Positions 54,924 to 64,000 of a stretch of DNA of 64,000 nucleotides are shown one piece after another. Source of the stretch: Bin80 sp965116685 (lineage in GTDB: Bacteria > Bacteroidota > Rhodothermia > Rhodothermales > Bin80); assembly GCA_965116685.1 (NCBI GenBank), contig OZ220707.1:3410001-3474000 (forward strand). The letters run 5' to 3'. The stretch's first letter is position 1. The number at the start of each line of letters is the position of its first letter. The notes below the pieces were generated by a model. It was given only the letters and a program-made list of their open reading frames with translations. It was not told the DNA's origin and did not search any database. The position numbers and the translations under genes are program-made.

Positions 54924-55877
54924 ATGCGTACGCTCGTCGGATGTCTCGTAGGACTAAGTCTGTTGGCCTGCTGTACTCCAACAGAGAGTTCAGATAATTT
55001 ACTCTCTGATCGCACAATCAGGGTTGTGGCTACGACAAGCATCATTGCAGATCTGGTTCGTGAGGTTGGCGGCTCGGAGGTGGTGGTGGAATCATTGATG
55101 GGGCCGGGTGTGGATCCGCATCTATATAAGGCCAGTGCCCGGGATGTTTTAAGAATGGCCGAAGCTGATCTTGTTGTCTATAACGGGCTGCATCTGGAAG
55201 GAAAGATGGGAGACCTCTTTGAGGCCATGAAAGAGCGGGGCAGAGCAACGATTGCGGTTGCCGAGGTCGGTATTCCCGATAGTCTCTTGATCGCATCGGA
55301 ACTCTTCCAGGGGAATTATGACCCTCATGTATGGTTTGATGCAACGCTTTGGGCCCAAGCGGCACATGCTCTTTCGAATGCACTTGGAGCACTGGCACCC
55401 GGGCGTGAAGAGTTGTTTTCATCGCGTGGAGAAGCCTATGTCATTGAATTGATGGCCGTGGATGCGTATGTGCGAAGAAGGGCTGCCGAGATTCCTGAAC
55501 AGAAGCGGGTGCTCGTTACCTCGCATGATGCATTTGGATACTTTGGGCAGGCCTATGGCCTTGAAGTACATGGTCTCCAAGGGATTTCCACTGCACTGGA
55601 AGCGGGAACCGCAGATGTACAGGGTCTGGCAAATCTGGTGGCTGAGCGAAGAATTCCAGCAATGTTCATTGAATCTTCGGTCTCTCCACGTGGCATTGAA
55701 GCGGTACGGGAAGCCGTAAAATCCAGAGGCTTTGAGGTAAGTATTGGTGGTACATTGTACGGAGATGCTCTGGGAGGGACATCCACCCCGGCATCGACCT
55801 ATCTGGGGATGATTCGGCACAACATTGATACAATCGTCAAAGCGCTTTCCAATGGTGAACGCAGTAGAAGTTCGTGA
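54924..55877 (+). CDS. Metal (Mn/Zn/Fe) ABC transporter substrate-binding lipoprotein
   Basis: A 317-residue cluster A-I solute-binding protein (TroA/MntA/ZnuA family). A lipobox (LLACC) follows a short signal peptide. Metal-ligand regions: GVDPHLYKASARDV, NGLHLEGKM, NYDPHVWFDATLW and VTSHDAFGYFGQAYGLEVHG, with SSVSPRGIE at the C-terminal side. The His-rich loop typical of dedicated zinc binders is absent, which favours Mn or Fe but does not prove it. First gene of a four-gene operon behind a DtxR/MntR-like box. Overlaps the ATPase gene by 26 bp. Confidence 0.9.
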   Translation: MRTLVGCLVGLSLLACCTPTESSDNLLSDRTIRVVATTSIIADLVREVGGSEVVVESLMGPGVDPHLYKASARDVLRMAEADLVVYNGLHLEGKMGDLFEAMKERGRATIAVAEVGIPDSLLIASELFQGNYDPHVWFDATLWAQAAHALSNALGALAPGREELFSSRGEAYVIELMAVDAYVRRRAAEIPEQKRVLVTSHDAFGYFGQAYGLEVHGLQGISTALEAGTADVQGLANLVAERRIPAMFIESSVSPRGIEAVREAVKSRGFEVSIGGTLYGDALGGTSTPASTYLGMIRHNIDTIVKALSNGERSRSS

Positions 55878-56586
55878 CCTTACCGTAGCCTACCGGGAAA
55901 GTCCAGTCCTGTGGGACATTGATTTGGATGTTGCTTCAGGAGTATTGATGGCGATTGTTGGTCCCAATGGCGCCGGAAAGACGACCCTGATCAAAGCAAT
56001 TCTGGGGTTAATGAAGCCGGCGGCTGGCCAGATCCGCATCTTGGGGAAACCGTACCGCAACGTAGCTTCGTCTGTGGGGTACGTGCCGCAACGTGGTACG
56101 GTGGACTGGGATTTTCCAACCAATGTATTGGATGTGGTCTTGATGGGTCTTTACGGCCGACTTGGTTGGATTCGCCGGCCCGGTCGTAGTGAGCGTAAGG
56201 AAGCGATGGCTGCGCTCGAAAAGGTTGATATGGCCGGGTTTGCTCATCGCCAGATCAGCCAACTGTCCGGGGGGCAGCAGCAGCGCGTATTTCTGGCACG
56301 TGCTCTGATTCAAGATGCTCGTGTATACCTTATGGATGAGCCCCTGCAGGGCGTAGATGCGACGACCGAACGTGCGATTATTGACATCCTGCACTCTCTG
56401 CGTTCATCTGGAAAAACGGTTCTGGTCGTACATCATGACCTCCAGACCGTCTCAACCTATTTTGATGAGGTTTTGCTTTTGAATGTACGCCGGATTACAA
56501 GTGGACCCGTTTCAGAAGTGTTCACAGATACGAATCTGAGACTTACCTATGGAGGTCGTATCGCAGTCATCAAGGATGCACAATAA
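55852..56586 (+). CDS. Metal ABC transporter ATP-binding protein
   Basis: The start is set at ATG 55852 (MVNAVEVRDLTVAYRESP), which fits the family; the frame opens slightly earlier. 244 residues. Walker A VGPNGAGKTTLIKAI, Q-loop YVPQRGTVDWDFP (a hallmark of TroB/ZnuC/MntB ATPases), signature QLSGGQQQRVFLARAL, Walker B VYLMDEPLQGVD, H-loop VHHDL. Powers the two permeases downstream. Confidence 0.92.
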   Translation: MVNAVEVRDLTVAYRESPVLWDIDLDVASGVLMAIVGPNGAGKTTLIKAILGLMKPAAGQIRILGKPYRNVASSVGYVPQRGTVDWDFPTNVLDVVLMGLYGRLGWIRRPGRSERKEAMAALEKVDMAGFAHRQISQLSGGQQQRVFLARALIQDARVYLMDEPLQGVDATTERAIIDILHSLRSSGKTVLVVHHDLQTVSTYFDEVLLLNVRRITSGPVSEVFTDTNLRLTYGGRIAVIKDAQ

Positions 56587-56588
56587 TC

Positions 56589-57701
56589 ATGGAGCAACTT
56601 TTCGATGATTATACGTTTCGCACGGTCACACTTGGTACCGCCATACTGGGTGCAGTAAGTGGTGCGTTAGGCACGTTTGCGGTGCTGCGAAGGCAGAGCT
56701 TGCTGGGAGATGCCGTATCGCACGCGGCTTTACCGGGAATTGGCCTTGCGTTTATTCTGACCGGCAGTAAAGCCTCTTTGGTCTTAATAGTAGGAGCAGG
56801 GTTGGCGGGGTGGCTCGCCACTGCAATCGTATTACTCGTAACCACAAGCACACGTGTCAAGTACGACAGTGCGCTTGGGCTTGTATTGTCGGTGTTCTTT
56901 GGTGCAGGTCTGGTACTGCTGACCTTTATACAGAAATATCCCAATGCAAATCAGGCGGGGCTTGATTCGTTTCTGTTTGGTCAGGCAGCATCCCTTGTTG
57001 TAGGAGATGTCATTACGATGACGATCTTGGGTGGGATTGCATTGATGGCTTTGCTCTTATTTTGGAAAGAGTTCAAGCTGCTTGCCTTTGATCCAGAGTT
57101 CGCGCACAGCCTGGTATTGCCGGTACGATGGCTGGATATCGGATTGACGACACTCTTGGTCGTTGCAATCGTGATCGGGCTTCAGACTGTGGGAGTGATT
57201 CTGATGAGTGCCATGATCATTGCACCTGCAGCAGCAGCACGTCAGTGGACAGATCATTTAGGGGGGATGACATTGATCTCAATGGTCGCGGGGGCTCTCT
57301 GTGGGGTCGGTGGGGCATTCCTGAGCACGAGCACCTTGAATCTACCGACCGGTCCAACCATTGTCGTCTGTGCCAGTGGGTTTGTCGTTGCATCCGTGCT
57401 GATTGCACCGCATCGCGGCATCATCTGGCAGCGGGTTCGCCAGGTAGTACAGAATCGCAAACTCAAGAGCGAGACGGTTCTACTGGATTTATTTGAGTTG
57501 GCAAGAAAGCATGACGATTTGGAATACCCGCATATGGAGACCGCCCTGAGAGTCATTCGCCCAAGGAGAGGTACGCTTTATCGACAGCTGCGTGGATTGG
57601 AAGGCAAGGGACTGGTAAAGATGTACGACAGCGGAGCATGGGCGTTGACTCCAGATGGGATTCTGACCTGCAATCAACTCCTGAATGAGCGGAGCCGATG
57701 A
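56589..57701 (+). CDS. Metal ABC transporter permease with C-terminal winged-helix tail (TroC-like)
   Basis: A 370-residue ABC-3 family permease with eight or nine membrane helices over residues ~15-275 (LGDAVSHAALPGIGLAFILTG; GVILMSAMIIAPAAAARQW). Unlike the usual ~280-residue permease it continues with a ~90-residue cytoplasmic part (LLDLFELARKHDDLEY, GTLYRQLRGLEGKGLVKMYD, ALTPDG) that looks like a winged-helix domain. TroC-type permeases with such tails occur in Bacteroidota and spirochaetes. The tail may sense or modulate, but this is not known. Overlaps the next gene by 4 bp. Confidence 0.88.
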   Translation: MEQLFDDYTFRTVTLGTAILGAVSGALGTFAVLRRQSLLGDAVSHAALPGIGLAFILTGSKASLVLIVGAGLAGWLATAIVLLVTTSTRVKYDSALGLVLSVFFGAGLVLLTFIQKYPNANQAGLDSFLFGQAASLVVGDVITMTILGGIALMALLLFWKEFKLLAFDPEFAHSLVLPVRWLDIGLTTLLVVAIVIGLQTVGVILMSAMIIAPAAAARQWTDHLGGMTLISMVAGALCGVGGAFLSTSTLNLPTGPTIVVCASGFVVASVLIAPHRGIIWQRVRQVVQNRKLKSETVLLDLFELARKHDDLEYPHMETALRVIRPRRGTLYRQLRGLEGKGLVKMYDSGAWALTPDGILTCNQLLNERSR

Positions 57702-58810
57702 GCACGTTTCAACTGGAAATCCAATTGGTGGCCGCCGTCGTTGCTGCTGCGTGTGCGCTTCCCGGAACGTTCCTGGTTCTGAGGCGGATGGTGATGATGA
57801 GTGATGCGATCGGTCACGCAATTCTGCCAGGCATCGTGATCGGCTTTTTTCTGACCGGGAATCTGTCGTCTCCACTGCTCATATTGGGTGGGGCAGCGGC
57901 AGGGCTGCTCACGGTCGTATTGGTTGAATGGATACGAAAGACGGATCGCGTGCGCGAAGATGCTGCGATTGGATTGGTATTTTCAAGCCTGTTTGCCATC
58001 GGTGTGATTCTGATTGCACGGTTTGCCAGTGATGTACACCTGGATACGGATGCCGTGCTATTGGGAGAATTGGCGTTTGTGCCATTTGATCGTCTGGAAA
58101 TTGCGGGACATGATCTGGGCCCCCAGGCTTTGTATGCGACAGGGGGCGTTGGTCTACTCTGCATGGGGTTTATACTTCTGTTCTATAAAGAATTAAAGCT
58201 GGCCACGTTTGATGGTGCCCTCTGTACAATGCTGGGATTTTTGCCGGGAGTACTACACTATATATTGATGGGACTAGTATCCATGACCGCAGTCGCTGCA
58301 TTTGATGCTGTTGGATCCATCCTGGTTGTCGCCCTCATGGTTGGACCTCCGGTAAGTGCCTACCTGATCACCAATCGGTTGGGACACATGATTCTCTACA
58401 GCGTAGCCTTGGGCATTACCGCCTCGATATCAGGGTATTGGATGGCACATCTCTTTGATGCGTCAATCGCAGGGTGTATGGCGGTCATGGTTGGCGTGCA
58501 GTTTGCGATCCTGTTTTGTGTAGCCCCGGAGCAGGGATTATTAGCTGCATGGAAACGAAGGAGGTACCAAAAGTGGCAGTTTGCCATCAAGATGTTGGTC
58601 ATCCATCTACTGCAACACGAAGCGACGCCTGAGGCAGAGCAGGAATGTCGCATTGACCATCTGCAGGGTCACATGGCATGGGAGGAATCTTTTGCAGAAG
58701 GGGTGGTTACCCGGGCTGGCTCGCAGAACTTGCTGCACATAGTTGGGGAGTATTTAGAGTTAACACACGCGGGCCGGGAACTCGCCCGCGAAGCAATTGT
58801 CCACTCCTGA
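57698..58810 (+). CDS. Metal ABC transporter permease with C-terminal tail (TroD-like)
   Basis: A second 370-residue ABC-3 permease, coupled to the first by an ATGA overlap. The membrane part (MMSDAIGHAILPGIVIGF; AAFDAVGSILVVALMVGPPVSAY) spans residues ~8-275. A ~90-residue cytoplasmic tail follows (IKMLVIHLLQHEATPEAEQE, GVVTRAGSQNLLHIVGEYLELTHAGREL) that ends like a DtxR-type winged helix. The two permeases should form a heterodimeric channel with the ATPase and binding protein upstream. Confidence 0.87.
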   Translation: MSTFQLEIQLVAAVVAAACALPGTFLVLRRMVMMSDAIGHAILPGIVIGFFLTGNLSSPLLILGGAAAGLLTVVLVEWIRKTDRVREDAAIGLVFSSLFAIGVILIARFASDVHLDTDAVLLGELAFVPFDRLEIAGHDLGPQALYATGGVGLLCMGFILLFYKELKLATFDGALCTMLGFLPGVLHYILMGLVSMTAVAAFDAVGSILVVALMVGPPVSAYLITNRLGHMILYSVALGITASISGYWMAHLFDASIAGCMAVMVGVQFAILFCVAPEQGLLAAWKRRRYQKWQFAIKMLVIHLLQHEATPEAEQECRIDHLQGHMAWEESFAEGVVTRAGSQNLLHIVGEYLELTHAGRELAREAIVHS

Positions 58811-58830
58811 AGATAGAATCCTAGAGTTGA

Positions 58831-61221
58831 TTAACCACGGGAAGCGTCCCAGCGTAGGTCCATAATCCGCCGGGATGCAGATAATAGAAAACCGCCACTG
58901 AGCAGGATGATTCCAATCCAGACTAGACTGATTGCCGGTTTTTCCTGAGCCTGTACCACGACATAGTCCGCTGCAGTTGCACCGTCAAGGGAGAGTGTAA
59001 TCTCCCCGGTGTCCACATTCATACCCGTGAAATAGTACCCAATTCCCCCGAATTGTGCACCAATTGGGTTCACACTGCGATCCGTGCGAATCACATAAAT
59101 CGGCGTCACTTCCTCAACCAGGTTGGTGCTCATATTAACGACCTGGAGTACCGCACCTACGGCAATTTCTGTACGTGCGACTTCTTCCTCACTCAGGACA
59201 GATTGTAAATCCACTCGGGTATCGAATCCGGTGAAGGTGACCTGATAGGCGCCATCACTGATGAGGGTACTTTGTCCCCGGCGTAAAACAATCTCATTCT
59301 CCGAGTCTCCATCGTCAAGCATCTGACGAGGCGTGACCGCAACGTAGACATCTTTTTCGAAGTAGGGTTTGAGGTCCGGGTGCTGGATCCACTGGCCCGT
59401 ACTGGATTCATAGGCAACGGGTTTAAGGCGAAAGGATTGTCCGCTTGGATCCGTAAAATCAAGTACAAAGCGAGTATGTCCGCGTACTCCGGGTTCGGTT
59501 CCGATGTAGGACACCTCATATCCTGCAACATGCACAGGCTGCCCCTGCTCAACAACGAAATTATCCCGTTCACTGCCTCGCGGCGCATCCGAGATTGCTC
59601 GGCTGAACCCAGAGGATGCAATAATGCCAATGACCATCACGCCCAATCCCACATGTGCGAGTGCGCCACCTGCTAATTTCAGGTTTCCCCGTCCAACTCG
59701 CCAGAGCACAGAGAAATTGCCGTAGAAGGCAAAAAATGCCACAAAAAGGAGCAGCATCAACTGAATTCCATAGCCGTGGCGCTGCCAGAAGGTCTGTCCA
59801 TCTAAAACTGTTTCCGTCGCAAATGGCGTCAGAATCAATACGATGACGGTGCTGAAAGTGGCCAGAAGTACGGGCCAGATCAGGACACGGTTCACCTTCT
59901 GGATATTCATCTTGGTCCACCAGAAAAGTTGCCCCAGTCCAGCTAAAAACAAAATCCCTACCGTGAGTGGCAGGGTCCATTCATTGTAAAAATCAATGGG
60001 GACTGTTGCCGGGTTGTTGTTGAACAGTTTTCCAAATATGGGGGCACTGGTGCCTAGGATCACCACCGCTGCAATCACGGTCAAAAGGACGGATCCGGAA
60101 AATACCAGAAACTCACGTGACAGAAAATGAGCTTCTTGCTGCGCAGCGGGGAGTTCGCGGTAGCGCCACACAAACAGTCCAAATCCTAAAAGCCCCATTG
60201 CCAGAATCCAAATGAGGAGCTGGTTATAGAGCCCAAGATCAACGAATGCATGGACGGAAGCGTCTCCCAGGATGCCACTCCGTGTCAGAAAGGTCGAATA
60301 GACCACCAGGATATAGGCCAGGATAGACAAAAAGAGGGCTGCCTTATGTCCGATTCCTCCTTTGCGCTGAATGAGCATCAGATGCACTGCAGCGATTCCG
60401 ACCAGCCACGGTACGAATGAAGAATTTTCCACTGGATCCCAGGCCCAGTAACCACCAAAGTTCAACGTTTCATAGGCCCAGTAGCCGCCCATGGCGATTC
60501 CTACACCGAGGCACATGACGCTGATCAGTGTCCAGGGGAGTGCAGGTCGCACCCACTGTGTATAGCGCTGTTTCCAAAGCGCAACCACGGCAAAGGCAAA
60601 GGGCGCGATCATTGTGGTGAACCCGACAAAAAGCATAGGAGGATGGATCACCATCCAGTAGTTTTGCAGGAGATCATTAAGACCCGTCCCGTCTGCAGGC
60701 ACGAAATCCGGGTTCGACTGAAAGATGGGAGCATCTGGATTCGCTTCTGCGAGTGTTGCAAAGGGGGCAGCACCAATCTCAATGGAGCCAAGCCGGATCC
60801 CCACAATCATCGTAAGAAGGAAAGCCTGGCAAAACGCCACAACCGTCATCACAGGGGCTTTGTAATCCGGTGCGGCCCACCGAATTAATGCGAATCCCAT
60901 CAGGCAGTTCATGATGATCCAAAGCAGGAAAGAGCCTTCCTGACCCTCCCAACTTGCAGAGAACAGGAAATGAAAGGGTAAATCCAGAGATGAATGGGCC
61001 CAAACATAATTGTACTGGAACTGGTGGGTCGCGATGAGGACAATCAGAAGTAGCCATGCACCGAAAAGGCAGACGGTCATCACGCCCCACAGCATTTTTC
61101 CCAGACGGTAAAAAGTCGACCCATGATGCTCCTGTTCTGCAGCCTGATAGAATGCAAAGACAGACAAGATGCAACTCACAAAAGCGATCAGAATCAGTAT
61201 GTGGCCGACGATTCCTGGCAT
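58831..61221 (-). CDS. ccmF: Cytochrome c maturation heme lyase CcmF
   Basis: A 796-residue polytopic membrane protein (roughly 15 helices). The WWD heme-handling motif reads GGYWAWDPVENSSFVPWL, and further family landmarks are SWEGQEGSFLLWI, WMVIHPPMLFVGFTTMIAPFAFA and TFLTRSGILGDASVHAF. A large periplasmic loop near the C-terminus precedes the last helix (SLVWIGIILLSGGFLLSA). CcmF joins heme to apocytochrome c. No other ccm genes lie in the window. Its start codon abuts the stop of mpl (1 bp apart). Confidence 0.93.
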   Translation of the reverse strand: MPGIVGHILILIAFVSCILSVFAFYQAAEQEHHGSTFYRLGKMLWGVMTVCLFGAWLLLIVLIATHQFQYNYVWAHSSLDLPFHFLFSASWEGQEGSFLLWIIMNCLMGFALIRWAAPDYKAPVMTVVAFCQAFLLTMIVGIRLGSIEIGAAPFATLAEANPDAPIFQSNPDFVPADGTGLNDLLQNYWMVIHPPMLFVGFTTMIAPFAFAVVALWKQRYTQWVRPALPWTLISVMCLGVGIAMGGYWAYETLNFGGYWAWDPVENSSFVPWLVGIAAVHLMLIQRKGGIGHKAALFLSILAYILVVYSTFLTRSGILGDASVHAFVDLGLYNQLLIWILAMGLLGFGLFVWRYRELPAAQQEAHFLSREFLVFSGSVLLTVIAAVVILGTSAPIFGKLFNNNPATVPIDFYNEWTLPLTVGILFLAGLGQLFWWTKMNIQKVNRVLIWPVLLATFSTVIVLILTPFATETVLDGQTFWQRHGYGIQLMLLLFVAFFAFYGNFSVLWRVGRGNLKLAGGALAHVGLGVMVIGIIASSGFSRAISDAPRGSERDNFVVEQGQPVHVAGYEVSYIGTEPGVRGHTRFVLDFTDPSGQSFRLKPVAYESSTGQWIQHPDLKPYFEKDVYVAVTPRQMLDDGDSENEIVLRRGQSTLISDGAYQVTFTGFDTRVDLQSVLSEEEVARTEIAVGAVLQVVNMSTNLVEEVTPIYVIRTDRSVNPIGAQFGGIGYYFTGMNVDTGEITLSLDGATAADYVVVQAQEKPAISLVWIGIILLSGGFLLSASRRIMDLRWDASRG

Positions 61222-62685
61222 TTATCGGTTGTGTGTAGAAAGAGCAGTCAGTAAATTTTGGTGCAGCCCACTAAAGCCTCCATTGCTCATGATCAGGATC
61301 ACATCCCCAGAACATACATCTTCTAGAAGCGCCTCAAGTAAAGAAGAGGCAGATTCAAAGGATCTGGCATCCGTACCCGTTGTACGGATCTGTTTCAGGA
61401 CCGTCTGAATATTCATAAAGTGTTCCTGCACATCATTGTGACGAAATGGTGGAGCGCACAAGTAGGCTCTTGCTGCTCCCTGGAATGCTTCTCCATACGG
61501 AGCTTCAAATATTTTTCGGCGGCTGGAGTTGGAGCGTGGCTCAAACACGGCTAGTAATCGCCGGCTGGGCCAGCGTTCTGCTGCCGCTTGAATAGTCGCA
61601 CGCACCGCAGTCGGATGATGTGCAAAATCATCTACGACCAGAATACCGGCAGGTTCGCCTAGGATTTCCTGTCGTCGCTTCACACCGGGGAAAGAGGCGA
61701 GTCCATTTGCAATTTCGGTTTCGGTTAACCCTTCATGCAAGGCAACGGCACTAGCTGCAAGTGCATTGTGAAGGTTATGACTTCCATTCATGGGGAGCAG
61801 CATTTGTCCCAAATCCTGTCCAAGGTAGTGCAGGTTGAATTCAATCCCCTTATCGGAAGTGTGGGTCACCTGTGCAGTGACATCATGATGCGAGTCCAGT
61901 CCATAGGTTAGCACAGGAGCCGCACCGGTGTTCAACTTCGCAGTAGTCTCACCGGAGATAACCAGTAGGCCGTCGGGAGGAATTAATTTCGTGAAGGCTT
62001 CAAATGCTTCCTGATACTCCTCCCATGATGCATAGATATCCGCGTGATCAAATTCCATGGAGGTTACAATCGCAACCTGCGGTGCATAGTGTAAGAATTT
62101 AGGATTCTTATCAAAATAGGCGCTGTCGTATTCATCCCCTTCAATCACAAACTGGGGGTCGGTTCCGATAGAGAAGTTTTGCTCAAGATCTTGGAGCACG
62201 CCTCCGATTAAAAACCCTGGATCTCGCCCGGCGGCGCGTAGCAAATGTACCAACATCCCAGTTGTTGTTGTTTTTCCATGTGTCCCGGCAACGACTAGGT
62301 TTCGGCGGTCTTTTAAGAAAAAGTGGTGGAGCGCCTCGGGGAGCGACAATTGTGGGAGGGATTGTTCTCTGGCCAAGGTTGCTTCGGGATGGGTCGGTAC
62401 ACAGGCATTGCCGGGGATGACCAAGTCGGGTAGGGGAGTTAGATTTTTTTCTGAGTATCCATCGTAGACAGGGATCCCCTGGTTCTGCAGGAACGTGCTC
62501 ATCGGGGGATAGACCCCACTGTCGGATCCACGTACTGCGTATCCTGCCTTCCCCAAGAGGCCGGCCAAGGCACCCATCCCTGTACCGCAAATCCCAATTA
62601 GGTAGATATCCTTTGTATTGGGTTTCGGGGGTGGTCTGTCAAATATTCGCAGATTTGCATCAGCAAAATCCACCAGAGCTCTCAT
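61222..62685 (-). CDS. mpl: UDP-N-acetylmuramate:L-alanyl-gamma-D-glutamyl-meso-DAP ligase
   Basis: A 487-residue Mur-ligase family enzyme. It re-attaches recovered murein tripeptide to UDP-MurNAc during cell-wall recycling. Landmarks: YLIGICGTGMGALAGLL (UDP-sugar binding), VAGTHGKTTTTGMLVHLL (ATP loop), EGDEYDSAYFDKNPKFLHY (typical of Mpl rather than MurC), HNLHNALAA and FAHHPTAVRATI. The frame and C-terminus are complete. Directly upstream of ccmF and probably co-transcribed. Confidence 0.93.
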   Translation of the reverse strand: MRALVDFADANLRIFDRPPPKPNTKDIYLIGICGTGMGALAGLLGKAGYAVRGSDSGVYPPMSTFLQNQGIPVYDGYSEKNLTPLPDLVIPGNACVPTHPEATLAREQSLPQLSLPEALHHFFLKDRRNLVVAGTHGKTTTTGMLVHLLRAAGRDPGFLIGGVLQDLEQNFSIGTDPQFVIEGDEYDSAYFDKNPKFLHYAPQVAIVTSMEFDHADIYASWEEYQEAFEAFTKLIPPDGLLVISGETTAKLNTGAAPVLTYGLDSHHDVTAQVTHTSDKGIEFNLHYLGQDLGQMLLPMNGSHNLHNALAASAVALHEGLTETEIANGLASFPGVKRRQEILGEPAGILVVDDFAHHPTAVRATIQAAAERWPSRRLLAVFEPRSNSSRRKIFEAPYGEAFQGAARAYLCAPPFRHNDVQEHFMNIQTVLKQIRTTGTDARSFESASSLLEALLEDVCSGDVILIMSNGGFSGLHQNLLTALSTHNR

Positions 62686-62937
62686 TCGGCAGACTGCGAC
62701 GTTGCAGTTTTTTTACGAGAACTCAGGTAGGGGATTAAAGAGCTAGGCACTACCATGAACGAAGTGGATATAGCTGGAATTGAGGAGAATGAGACAAGAT
62801 GGATTTCATTGTATCTGCGCCATTCTATTAAACCATTCTGAGTGGAGTCAGATTCAAAATTTCAATCGAGAATACGATAGGCGTATGCATCCAAGATACC
62901 GATTACCTTTTGATATCCAATCTCCTTGGTGGGAGTT

Positions 62938-63048
62938 GACAGGAAAGCAAGAGGGGGTACGCCGCAAGGCGCGGTCATCTCGCCGACCCTAGCTAACACC
63001 TATCTTCACTACGTGCTGGACCTATGGTTTAGGGCACAGTGCAAATCA
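62938..63048 (+). pseudogene. Reverse transcriptase scrap (group II intron-encoded protein)
   Basis: The frame reads RGGTPQGAVISPTLANTYLH, then YVLDLWF. This is the RT block GTPQGG-ISPLLANIYLHYVLD-W of group II intron proteins. The neighbouring YADD and maturase regions are missing, so only about 37 residues survive. A likely relic of the same class of intron as those at 8532 and 27108. Confidence 0.75.
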
Positions 63049-63244
63049 CGAAACGCTGGCCTGAGATTCCCCCTTTCGTCCATATTCGAGTGTTGGAGCT
63101 ACAGATTTTTGTCATTTTGGCTGAATCAACCCTATTTCGGGGTCGATTTAGATTTCATAGCTGTGAATGTTCTAATATTTCGAATATTCGGGTTCAAATC
63201 GGGGCGGACTCCCGACCAATGGAACTACGGATGAGGTAATCCCC

Positions 63245-63318
63245 GTCGCGTTTTAGCCCGACGGGATGCGTCTGGCCTCTGGATCGATCGATGCAACCGC
63301 TCGACTGTGGAGGGTGGC
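63245..63318 (+). pseudogene. WD40-repeat fragment
   Basis: Reads F-stop-PDGMRLASGSIDATARLWRV, a WD40 blade (FSPDG...LASGS-D-T-RLW). The stop is TAG where serine is normal. It is an isolated piece with no continuing repeats, so a dead remnant of a larger WD40 protein. Confidence 0.55.
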
Positions 63319-63661
63319 TCGCCTATTGGCATTGCGGATGCGGGCGCACTCTGGTGTTCGGAGTGCTGGTGCTTATCGTGGATCAGCTGTTGCGCATTGC
63401 CCAATAACTGAACCATCCAGTGCCATTTACAGGATTCAGATGTTCTGGAAAACAGAAGCCGTGGGATTGGTGTGTACAATTCGCATAGAACGGGATTAAA
63501 GTTCACCGCAACAAGGCCTCGCTCAAGGTAAATACCCCCTTGTTCGGTGGGCGACAGCGAACACGTCACGGTCATACACGTTCTCTGGAATAATTGCACG
63601 AATTTATGTCCTATATACCTGCTAAACCCAGTCGCTACGAGTGGTTTGGCAAGAGGCTCCC

Positions 63662-64000
63662 ATGAAAAAACTGTTTCCAATAGTAATTGTTGTTGCCCTT
63701 GCGGGTTGTACATCCAGTGTGACCGAGATTACTCGCCTGAGGGTATTAAAAACCGATGATCAGGTTATTGTACTGAACGATGTGCGTGGGGATACTGCAC
63801 TGGTGGTACAGTCTGCGCAGGATTTCAGGCCATTTTTGCACCCGATTCTGACACCGGATGGTGCGACCTCGGTGACCCAGTTTAGTCCGGACCATCACCG
63901 GCATCAGACCGGACTGTACTGGGGTTTCACACGGCTGAATGGACGGGATTACTTCCATCACCCGGAGGGAGATTATTGGCAAAGGGATACCGTGATGGTA
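63662..64000 (+). CDS. DUF6807/PmoA-like lipoprotein, 5' part (runs off the window)
   Basis: Begins MKKLFPIVIVVALAGC, a lipoprotein signal (LAGC). The frame is open to the last base (113 codons). HPILTPDGATSVTQFSPD, then HHRHQTGLYWGFTRLNGRDY and FHHPEGDYW match the family annotated as DUF6807 or PmoA-like, which is often found with sugar-use genes in Bacteroidota and Planctomycetes. Despite the name there is no evidence for methane oxidation. The 3' end is outside the window. Confidence 0.8.
   Translation, partial: MKKLFPIVIVVALAGCTSSVTEITRLRVLKTDDQVIVLNDVRGDTALVVQSAQDFRPFLHPILTPDGATSVTQFSPDHHRHQTGLYWGFTRLNGRDYFHHPEGDYWQRDTVMV

Noticed and set aside
63225..63713. 162-residue minus-strand ORF near the window end
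   Set aside because: It runs antisense to the WD40 remnant and to the start of the DUF6807-like gene, has no ribosome site and shows low-complexity, non-protein-like composition.

Overview
The window looks like a chromosomal segment of a Rhodothermota/Bacteroidota-type bacterium of medium GC. The clues are the adjacent psd and pssA genes, a protein ending in a Por/T9SS-type C-terminal sorting domain with an NYPNPF start, many lipoproteins and Tat-exported enzymes of the beta-propeller, DUF1080, sulfatase, PhoD and DUF6807 types, and a stand-alone MnmD. This assignment is inferred from gene content; no rRNA or tRNA was seen that could fix it.

Layout. 0-3.1 kb: a truncated metzincin protease, then psd and pssA (phosphatidylethanolamine synthesis). 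3.2-4.6 kb: a two-gene unit of a tiny secreted four-cysteine protein and a six-bladed propeller lipoprotein. 4.6-14.7 kb: a mobile-element graveyard. It holds a Tn5-like IS4 element whose transposase carries a DruA-like (DUF4338) N-terminus, an ORF-less group II intron, a smaller IS4 element, an IS110 element and an ISL3 element, with pieces of two or more broken lipoprotein genes between them. 14.7-25.8 kb: an envelope/periplasm-oriented block (DUF4159, Tat-exported HisC-like aminotransferase, Gfo/Idh/MocA oxidoreductase, DUF1080, NIF3-like, TolB-like propeller, sulfatase, PhoD). 25.8-31.4 kb: a small defence-like island with a 56-residue basic protein plus a SLATT-like two-TM protein, and a Schlafen/AlbA ATPase translationally coupled to a ParA-like ATPase. 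The ParA gene is split by a 1969-bp ISNCY-type element with TAGATA target repeats. 31.5-40.8 kb: SbcCD/YhaNO-like pair, two-subunit aconitase X, MnmD, a frameshifted DUF3800 gene, MntR-type regulator, arginase. 40.9-45.5 kb: a coupled operon of two half-ABC exporters with RNase Z between them. 45.5-47.8 kb: arsenosugar operon (ArsM, AhpD-like, ArsS). 48-54.9 kb: a PPOX-fold flavoprotein, a T9SS mini-protein, a second truncated metzincin, a second IS110 copy with an extra inverted copy of its leader, and IS21 debris. 54.9-62.7 kb: a metal ABC transporter operon behind a DtxR/MntR-like box, then CcmF and Mpl on the other strand. 62.7-64 kb: reverse transcriptase and WD40 scraps, and the start of a DUF6807/PmoA-like lipoprotein.

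How it fits together. The MntR homologue at 39.3 kb is the obvious candidate regulator for the metal transporter at 54.9 kb. Two IS110 copies of identical length (1974 bp) share a 274-bp leader that begins and ends with CCTGTATC/GATACAGG. A third, stand-alone inverted copy of that leader sits exactly at the 3' end of the second IS110. The leader is the likely bridge-RNA region. The most unusual observations are this solo leader, the DruA-transposase fusion, the 56-aa/SLATT pair, the AlbA-ParA pair and the small-secreted-protein/propeller pair.
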